Assembly: GCA_012511005.1 (NCBI GenBank)
Contig: JAAZGX010000016.1
Span: forward strand, 1 to 5,430
Origin: Clostridiales bacterium
GTDB lineage: Bacteria; Bacillota; Clostridia; Oscillospirales; Acutalibacteraceae
Reading direction: 5' to 3'
DNA length: 5,430 nucleotides
How positions within the stretch are numbered: the first letter of the stretch is position 1; each line of letters starts with the position of its first letter. This document shows positions 1 to 5,430 of this stretch, one piece after another. A program made the translations under genes and the position numbers. The notes beneath the pieces were generated by a model. The model saw nothing but the letters and a program-made list of their open reading frames with translations, was not told the DNA's origin and searched no databases.

Positions 1-88
1 AACTGAATATAAAAATGATTTAAAGAAATACATATTTACGCTTTACCACAATTTTGCGGTCAAGGATGTTACAGCCTTAAAACTTGTT
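1..88. other. Noncoding stretch downstream of permease 2; no clear terminator
   Basis: This AT-rich stretch follows the permease 2 stop. On the minus strand it holds one short imperfect hairpin, ACCGC-AAAATT-GTGGT (about 60-45), a five-pair stem including one G-T pair. No run of T follows it, so it does not look like an intrinsic terminator. An ATG at 33 on the minus strand opens a frame that stays open for 11 codons to the window edge, but it has no ribosome binding site. The operon may continue or end beyond the left edge; the window does not decide this. Confidence 0.5.
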
Positions 89-2308
89 TTAATCTTTTAC
101 AACGAAAAATGCAATGCCGTCCTCATAAGTGACCTTTGCAAGTTTTATCTCTTCGGTTATTGCTAAATAATTTGGATGTAGCTTCTCTCTTATTTTTGCT
201 ATATCGTCTTTATTAGTAATAGTTTTATAAGGAGTAGTAAAATCTATTCCTAAATCAATCGCACTTGTATATCGTAATTTTAATCTTGTGTCATAAGACT
301 GATGACGAATTAGAGTAGTTTGAATTTGAGTGTAATAATCTTTGTTTTCACAATTAATAAGCCAAATCTCGTCTATTTCAGACTTTTCATTTAACACATC
401 GTATACACCTAAAAAGCTTAAATAAGCAATTGTTTTCTCCATTGACCGATATATATAAAAGCTGTGATGTGTTTGCATTACATAAGGGAAGTTCTGAAAT
501 TTATTGTCAGTCACAGTTTTATCAATTAACGAAATAACTCCAATAGGCGGCTCTTTCGGTGTGTAAAAATCTGTGCTGTTTAATGCCCTTGTATCCTCTG
601 CGATAGCGTGTATTAGTGTATCAAAGCGTTTCTCTGTCAATTTCTCTGTTATGTCTGTGTTTTTATTACTGTCCACTGCACACAAAGTTACATCGACATT
701 ATCGAAGTGTAAAACCGCTTTATCCGTAAGATTAAAAGAGGGACCATCTGCCCAAAAATACTCGGGATTTTTGTCAGCACTCCAAAGAGATTTATGGGCA
801 AGCTGTGAATACACATAGTCTTTAGCTGTTTTGCTGTCATATATCTTCGTTATTTCAGATAGAACTTCAAATGAGATGTCAGTATATTCTCTAAAAACAC
901 GCTCGCCATTTTTTAAGTAATAACCAATAAATAAATCCTTATATGAAGCTTCACTGCCGCTATCTTCTATCAGCATTTTATGAATATTAGTTATTAGCTT
1001 TTTCTCTTCGTCCGTTTCAAAACCCGATAAAACATCAAGGTCTGCAATATCTGAAGTATCTATTTTATAAGGCAGAGATATGGCTATTTTATCAATTTTC
1101 TCAAGAGAGGGAATACGCGCAGAAAACCCAAGCCCCCCAAAAGTACAGGAGAATACGGTTGAGAAAATCACAATTAGGAAAGCGGAAAGAGTAACGAGCG
1201 CCCGTTTTCTTTTTTGTTTGCTAAAAAACAGAAACAGGCAAATAACAGATATTATGAGCGTAAAAGCGATAAGTACTGTTAAATAGTAACTTTTGTCGGG
1301 TGTGAAAAAGAAAACCTTATCCGTCTTAAAGGAAAGAATTGCTCCCGCTAAAATCATAAAAAGAGATATGAGGCTTGCCACAAATTGTGACGATTTGTGA
1401 ATACCATTTTGCTCTATTTTACGGTTCCTAAAAACCCTGTAAGCTACAAATAGCACAAAAACAGAAATTAAAGCCCAAACGATAAAAGGCATATAAACGG
1501 AGAGCGGGAAAGATGTAACCTTTTTTGCATATTCTGCATTCTCTGTAAACAGATTATATCTTATAATACCTTTATACTCCCATATACTGCTTACTATATT
1601 CTCGCCCCAAAAATCTATTTTTGTGCGTGCAAGATTGAGGGGGTTTAACATATACAAAGAGTTTAGAGGGTCTTTATAAAGCGGCATAAAACGATAGCTA
1701 TAGCCTGTTAAAAAAGTCTTAAAGCATAAACTGAAAAAGCTTATTATTACATAAGGCAAAGCTATAAAGGAAAGACCTAAAAAGAGTGATTCAATCCGTG
1801 TTGAAGCTAAAAGGCTCGCAAGCGTAAATGCCGTAAACCCTAAAAGAGCAATAGTAAAAAAGCTAAATATAAAAAATATATATGTTTTTATCGTATAGCT
1901 TTCAATTCCTATGTATTTCCCGTTTTCAAATAGAATTATTGTTAAAGGAATAAATATAGCTATAAACATAGCGATAATAGAAGGAAAAATTCTGTTCAGA
2001 AAAAGCCTATATCTTGAAATTCCAAAGCTCATAACTACATTTGATTTTGATTTACTGCTCAAAAAATCGAACTGCACGAAAGCCGAACTCATACCAAATA
2101 TGAGAAGTATCGGGTACACAACTAAATCCCCGACTGAAATGCCGATAAATAAAAGTTTGTAATCAAATCGGTTGTCAATAAGGCTCGTTGTTACGGGCAT
2201 ACATATACCTATTATGAATATAGCGATTACGATGACCATAGGGAACATAGCGGAAAGACAATTTCGAAGAAAGTCATAACGCAAATCACTTTTTTGTATT
2301 TGTCGCAT
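89..2308 (-). CDS. ABC-2-type permease 2 with C-terminal extracytoplasmic domain (paralogue of permease 1)
   Basis: This is the second membrane subunit, 739 residues, starting at an ATG preceded by a strong ribosome binding site. Predicted membrane segments lie near residues 20-38, 51-72, 106-127, 140-167, 174-195, 269-290, 309-327, 341-362 and 369-390. Basic stretches at 85-106, 291-305 and 364-370 fit the cytoplasmic side, which places residues 397-739 outside the cell membrane. It matches permease 1 along its whole length: YDF near the N-terminus, GISRYRLFLNR (96-106), LNPL (221-224), GGLGFS (391-396), NGERVFREY (467-475), TAKDYVY (494-500), DFYTPKEP (580-587) and a co-linear final 100 residues. 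Overall similarity is patchy, so the pair diverged long ago or under different constraints. It probably forms the transmembrane pore with permease 1 and uses the upstream ATPase. The outer domain may bind or sense a substrate, which cannot be named from sequence. No intact ATPase domain or catalytic enzyme motif is present in this protein. Confidence 0.92.
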   Translation of the reverse strand: MRQIQKSDLRYDFLRNCLSAMFPMVIVIAIFIIGICMPVTTSLIDNRFDYKLLFIGISVGDLVVYPILLIFGMSSAFVQFDFLSSKSKSNVVMSFGISRYRLFLNRIFPSIIAMFIAIFIPLTIILFENGKYIGIESYTIKTYIFFIFSFFTIALLGFTAFTLASLLASTRIESLFLGLSFIALPYVIISFFSLCFKTFLTGYSYRFMPLYKDPLNSLYMLNPLNLARTKIDFWGENIVSSIWEYKGIIRYNLFTENAEYAKKVTSFPLSVYMPFIVWALISVFVLFVAYRVFRNRKIEQNGIHKSSQFVASLISLFMILAGAILSFKTDKVFFFTPDKSYYLTVLIAFTLIISVICLFLFFSKQKRKRALVTLSAFLIVIFSTVFSCTFGGLGFSARIPSLEKIDKIAISLPYKIDTSDIADLDVLSGFETDEEKKLITNIHKMLIEDSGSEASYKDLFIGYYLKNGERVFREYTDISFEVLSEITKIYDSKTAKDYVYSQLAHKSLWSADKNPEYFWADGPSFNLTDKAVLHFDNVDVTLCAVDSNKNTDITEKLTEKRFDTLIHAIAEDTRALNSTDFYTPKEPPIGVISLIDKTVTDNKFQNFPYVMQTHHSFYIYRSMEKTIAYLSFLGVYDVLNEKSEIDEIWLINCENKDYYTQIQTTLIRHQSYDTRLKLRYTSAIDLGIDFTTPYKTITNKDDIAKIREKLHPNYLAITEEIKLAKVTYEDGIAFFVVKD

Positions 2309-2315
2309 AGTGGCG

Positions 2316-2322
2316 CCTCCTT
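2316..2322 (-). promoter_or_regulatory. Ribosome binding site of permease 2
   Basis: The minus strand reads AAGGAGG with 7 nt between it and the ATG at 2308. This is a near-perfect anti-16S match at ideal spacing and fixes the start of permease 2. It lies in the 28-nt gap after the permease 1 stop, and no promoter is visible in that gap, so the two genes are very likely cotranscribed. Confidence 0.9.
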
Positions 2323-2336
2323 AATAAAAAATTTGC

Positions 2337-4649
2337 TTATTTTTCTATTATATAAACAGCCTCGGATTTATCGGTATACATTACAAGCGCATAGCTTACA
2401 TTCTTTTTAAAAGTCGCATACAAGCTGTGAAGCTTCCCGGAGAAAGCGGCAATATCGTTGCTGTTTTCATAAACGGCATACGGCAGAACAGTACTTTTTA
2501 ATTCTAATTTTGCTATATAGTCAGCACCCGCGTCTTTTGAGAAAGTGTCAAACCGCTGTATAAAAAGCTGGTTTACCGTACATTCATAAAGAGAAATTTT
2601 TTCAATTATTTTTATGCTTTGCATATCGTTTTTCTTTATATTGTCTAATACTGTCAGCGTGTTTATCATTGTGGGCAGTATATGCATTGTGTAAGAGTCC
2701 GCAACCTTAAATTCATTCGGTATATCACCGGCTACGCCAAGCTTTAGTACATATTTGCACGGCTCTTTTGGATAATAGTAGTCAGTAGCGTCCATAATCT
2801 TGTAGTCAGTTGCAATAGCTTCTAAAAGCTGCTCGTATGTTTCTTTATCAAAGCTTGTTAAAATGTTAGCTTTTTCTCCTGTTTCAACCGTTTTAAGCTC
2901 GAATGTTACTATCTTATCATAATTATAAAGATCAGCCTCTCTTATTAGCATATCGAAGTCCGCATACGGATTTTCTTTTATGAATTGCATAAAATCTTCC
3001 GTTGAAAGGTACGATGCCTTATCTGCTAATCGTCTATAAATGTAATCCTTAACAGTATCGCTATCAAAAATCTCTGGCAGTTTTAATATGACCTCGTCAG
3101 AGTAATCGAGGTAACTTCTTTCTACCTTTTTACCGTTTGCAAGTGTGTATATAATTTTAATTGGGTAAGGCTGTGTTTTACTGTCACTTTCTGTAAGAAG
3201 CTTATGAAGTGACAGTACGAGTTTCTTATCATTTGAACTATTAAAACCCGAATATCTGACTGAGCGAGAGGTATCGTTAGTCCATGTATTCAAAAATACC
3301 TGTTTGTTTGGCGCAAAGGGGTACTCTAAGCTGATTTCTGAAATATTACCCTCACCCGGCGTGTGAGTAGAAAAGCCAAGCCCGCCCGTTATACACACAA
3401 CAGGTATAATTAAAGCTAATAAAGCAAGCGGCAAAAACTTTAAGCTCTTTATCAAGCGTTTAACATTCAGCGTATAAAGGAATAAGCATATAAACAGTGC
3501 GACAACAGCGTATAGCAGTATGTACGAAAGAGATAAAAACTTTCCGTAATTATCTAACACAAAAAACGAGCATGAGCCTATTTTCATATACTCTCTTGCC
3601 TTAAATATCCCAAACGCAAGCCCAAAGCCTGAAGTATATAGAACAACGGTTGATATAATTATTGACGAGGCGGCTTTTGTGTGCTTGAATAGCCCCGTAT
3701 TTTCTGCCTTTCTTCTATCAAGTAAAAAGAGGCATAAAAGAAGAACAGAAAGAGAAATAAAAATCCATAGAAAAAAGGAAGTAAATTCAGAAAGCTTTAA
3801 GTTGCAAAGGTTTTCAACACCCCAATTAACCCGCTGTGTTTCATCATAAAGATTTGAGTACACTGACAAAATTCCAGTATAGTAAAGTCTTGAATAATTC
3901 ATTGTTAGCGGATTTAAATAGCGCATTACATTTTCACCTTTTTCAAAAAAATTGAAAAAATCAAAAATAGGAAACAGTGTAACACCACTTTCGAAAGCTT
4001 CAGAGTATCCTCTTAAAAAGAAAGCGAAGCTCGCATAAAAGAATTGTATAACTCCGAAAGGCAAAATGGTTAATGAGAGCGCAGTAAAAGATGCTTCAAT
4101 TTTTGTGCCGGCAAGAATTGAGGACAGTGTTCCGATTGTAAAGCCTACAAAAATTACGGAAAACAAGACGACAATAAAGAAAGCACAAACCTTAAAACTA
4201 TAAAGGCTAAAACCAAAAAACTTTATATTTATTGTTAGCGTTATAAGAAGGGGAATAACGACTGCTAAAAGCAGCTCTAAAGAAAATGCGGCGCACCTGT
4301 TTAGTATTAACTGCTTTCTCGAAAGCCCAACACTGAGTAAAACATTTTGTTCCTCTTTATTTCCTAAAAACTTAAACATATAAAGCCCTGAAACAATACC
4401 GAGAATAAGCAGAAATATTATAAACATACTCTCTGCGTCACCGTCTGAATCTGAAAAAACCATTTTGTATTCCTGTATTGGACCACGGATTATTAACAGA
4501 AAACTTGTCAATGTAGAGTAAATAAGTAAACTTATGAAGACTATTATTGAGGGTATTAATCCTCTTTTCAGGGATTTAACGAAATCATAAGTACTATCTT
4601 TATTTGTGGAAAAAACCTTCCGTTTCAAGTAACTCGCCCTCCATTTCAT
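2337..4649 (-). CDS. ABC-2-type permease 1 with C-terminal extracytoplasmic domain (probably DUF6449-like)
   Basis: This is a membrane subunit of the transporter, 770 residues from the ATG at 4649. Nine hydrophobic segments can be read near residues 30-54, 74-92, 116-141, 152-179, 187-212, 288-310, 326-349, 372-394 and 403-422. Basic loops after segments 2, 6 and 8 put the N-terminus inside and the C-terminus outside. The loop GLSRKQLILNR (108-118) between segments 2 and 3 is where ABC-2 permeases usually contact their ATPase. GGLGFS (422-427) ends the last segment. Residues 428-770 form a soluble domain with NGKKVERSY (505-513), TVKDYIY (532-538) and YYPKEP (625-630), which resembles the Pfam DUF6449 type as I remember it; no search was run. 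A TTG at 4667 would add six residues, but neither start has a good ribosome binding site. I chose the ATG, which has only a weak GAAG about 12 nt upstream. The start overlaps the ATPase gene by 50 nt. The gene is paralogous to the next one, its likely heterodimer partner. Substrate unknown. Confidence 0.9.
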   Translation of the reverse strand: MKWRASYLKRKVFSTNKDSTYDFVKSLKRGLIPSIIVFISLLIYSTLTSFLLIIRGPIQEYKMVFSDSDGDAESMFIIFLLILGIVSGLYMFKFLGNKEEQNVLLSVGLSRKQLILNRCAAFSLELLLAVVIPLLITLTINIKFFGFSLYSFKVCAFFIVVLFSVIFVGFTIGTLSSILAGTKIEASFTALSLTILPFGVIQFFYASFAFFLRGYSEAFESGVTLFPIFDFFNFFEKGENVMRYLNPLTMNYSRLYYTGILSVYSNLYDETQRVNWGVENLCNLKLSEFTSFFLWIFISLSVLLLCLFLLDRRKAENTGLFKHTKAASSIIISTVVLYTSGFGLAFGIFKAREYMKIGSCSFFVLDNYGKFLSLSYILLYAVVALFICLFLYTLNVKRLIKSLKFLPLALLALIIPVVCITGGLGFSTHTPGEGNISEISLEYPFAPNKQVFLNTWTNDTSRSVRYSGFNSSNDKKLVLSLHKLLTESDSKTQPYPIKIIYTLANGKKVERSYLDYSDEVILKLPEIFDSDTVKDYIYRRLADKASYLSTEDFMQFIKENPYADFDMLIREADLYNYDKIVTFELKTVETGEKANILTSFDKETYEQLLEAIATDYKIMDATDYYYPKEPCKYVLKLGVAGDIPNEFKVADSYTMHILPTMINTLTVLDNIKKNDMQSIKIIEKISLYECTVNQLFIQRFDTFSKDAGADYIAKLELKSTVLPYAVYENSNDIAAFSGKLHSLYATFKKNVSYALVMYTDKSEAVYIIEK

Positions 4650-5430
4650 TAAGGAATATTTCTTCAAGTGTCATTTCAAAGGTTTCAAGACTTACGGGAC
4701 TTAGCGAATGCAAATATTCAATTGATTTTTCAATATCACCACGCATAACGAATACGGCACTTTTCCCTTGAGACTTAAATTTTTCTATGTTCAAGGAGGA
4801 AAACATATCTTCTTTAATCTCTGTATCAAGAATTAGCCGTACTTTTCTAGTTTCAAGCCCCAAATCCTCCGTTTTGCTGTTTATGACGAGCTTTTTGCCG
4901 TTTATAAGGCAAACCCTGTCACACAAATAAGCAAGCTCGGAAAGATTGTGAGAGGATATGATTAACGAGCAGGAGGACTCTGCCATATATTCTAAAAGCA
5001 GTTTTTTTGTAAGGTCTCTTTTTTGAGGGTCAAGCCCGTCAAAGGTTTCGTCAAGCAGCATATATTTAGGGGAGGAGGCAAGGGCTAAAATAATTTCTGA
5101 CTGACGCTGCATTCCCTTTGAAAAGCTTTTTATTTTTTTATCTGCTTTAAGGGAAAAAAGCTTTGTAAGCTTATTAAATATTCCAATATCGAAATTAGGA
5201 TAATATCCTTTATAATAAGCAGCCATTGTTTTTAGCGTAGCCGATGCCGGGAAATAAAGCTCATCAGGTACAAAAAACAGGCGTTTACGCTCATTATTGT
5301 TATTAAAAACATTTTCTCCGGAAAGAAGCACCTTTCCCTCGTCCGCTTTATAAATACCGGCGGCAATTTTAATTAGAGTTGTTTTACCCGCCCCGTTGTA
5401 CCCGACAAGCCCCGTTATAGAGCATGGAGG
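4600..5430 (-). CDS. ABC transporter ATP-binding protein, YtrB/CcmA-like (5' end missing)
   Basis: This is the cytoplasmic ATPase that should power the two permeases encoded just downstream. The frame stays open to the window edge, so the true start lies beyond 5430. The GTG at 5331 is not the start, because Walker A lies upstream of it. Counting from the edge, 276 residues are visible. Walker A (GYNGAGKT) is at residues 10-17, about 25-30 residues closer to the N-terminus than usual, which sizes the missing part. The other motifs are the signature SKGMQ (104-108), Walker B MLLDE ending at D127-E128, the D-loop GLD just after, and the H-loop His161 in IISSHN. The Q-loop position reads VPDEL (54-58), with Asp where many ATPases have Gln. 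The tail, about residues 195-276, holds a short regulatory-type extension ending in the common LEEIFLNEMEGE pattern. The gene ends in TAA inside the start of permease 1, implying coupled translation. The ABC ATPase assignment is certain; the substrate is not known. Confidence 0.96.
   Translation of the reverse strand, partial: PPCSITGLVGYNGAGKTTLIKIAAGIYKADEGKVLLSGENVFNNNNERKRLFFVPDELYFPASATLKTMAAYYKGYYPNFDIGIFNKLTKLFSLKADKKIKSFSKGMQRQSEIILALASSPKYMLLDETFDGLDPQKRDLTKKLLLEYMAESSCSLIISSHNLSELAYLCDRVCLINGKKLVINSKTEDLGLETRKVRLILDTEIKEDMFSSLNIEKFKSQGKSAVFVMRGDIEKSIEYLHSLSPVSLETFEMTLEEIFLNEMEGELLETEGFFHK

Noticed and set aside
45..60. An intrinsic terminator after permease 2.
   Set aside because: The stem is only five pairs with one G-T pair, and the following bases are not a T run.
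30..66. A promoter for a next gene on the minus strand (TTGACC followed by TAAATA).
   Set aside because: The spacing is about 19 nt and the -10 match is poor. In AT-rich DNA this arises easily by chance, and no gene with a ribosome binding site follows inside the window.
2..166. An open plus-strand frame of about 54 codons running in from the left edge, possibly the tail of a convergent gene.
   Set aside because: About half of it lies antisense to the end of permease 2 in exact codon register, where open shadow frames are common. The remaining 29 codons are too few to be significant, and no start or family motif is visible.
573..2162. Small plus-strand open frames at 573-818, 1080-1286 and 1911-2162.
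   Set aside because: All lie fully antisense within permease 2, have no visible ribosome binding site or recognisable motif, and look like shadows of the real gene.
5329..5331. GTG as the start codon of the ATPase.
   Set aside because: The frame is open upstream to the window edge and encodes a perfect Walker A motif at 5380-5403, so the gene must start further upstream.

Overview
All genes in this window lie on the minus strand and read right to left as one transcription unit encoding an ABC transporter. The order is an ATP-binding subunit (cut by the right edge), then two large, related membrane subunits. The DNA is AT-rich, all three visible stops are TAA, and the one clear ribosome binding site is AAGGAGG with a 7-nt gap. 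The proteins resemble ABC-2-type export systems of Bacillota, so a Clostridia-type (low-GC, probably anaerobic) organism is the best guess. The sequence contains no taxonomic marker that would prove this.

Layout, right to left. Positions 5430-4600 encode the ATPase, whose first roughly 25-30 residues are off the window. Walker A, signature, Walker B and H-loop are all visible. Positions 4649-2337 encode permease 1, which overlaps the ATPase gene by about 50 nt. After a 28-nt gap holding a strong ribosome binding site, 2308-89 encodes permease 2. Positions 1-88 are noncoding as far as can be seen, with no convincing terminator.

The two permeases are diverged paralogues with the same architecture. 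Each has nine predicted membrane segments, a basic cytoplasmic loop between segments 2 and 3, a roughly 75-residue outer loop between segments 5 and 6, a Gly-Gly-Leu-Gly-Phe-Ser hinge at the end of segment 9, and a C-terminal soluble domain of about 340 residues. Charge distribution places that domain outside the membrane. The likely assembly is two ATPase copies driving a permease 1/permease 2 heterodimer whose paired outer domains could bind or sense a substrate. The substrate is unknown. An antimicrobial peptide, bacteriocin or cell-wall-active compound is a reasonable guess by analogy with YtrB-like and Bce-type systems, but nothing in the window proves it. This is a coherent, lightly characterised transporter type rather than a clearly new kind of system.
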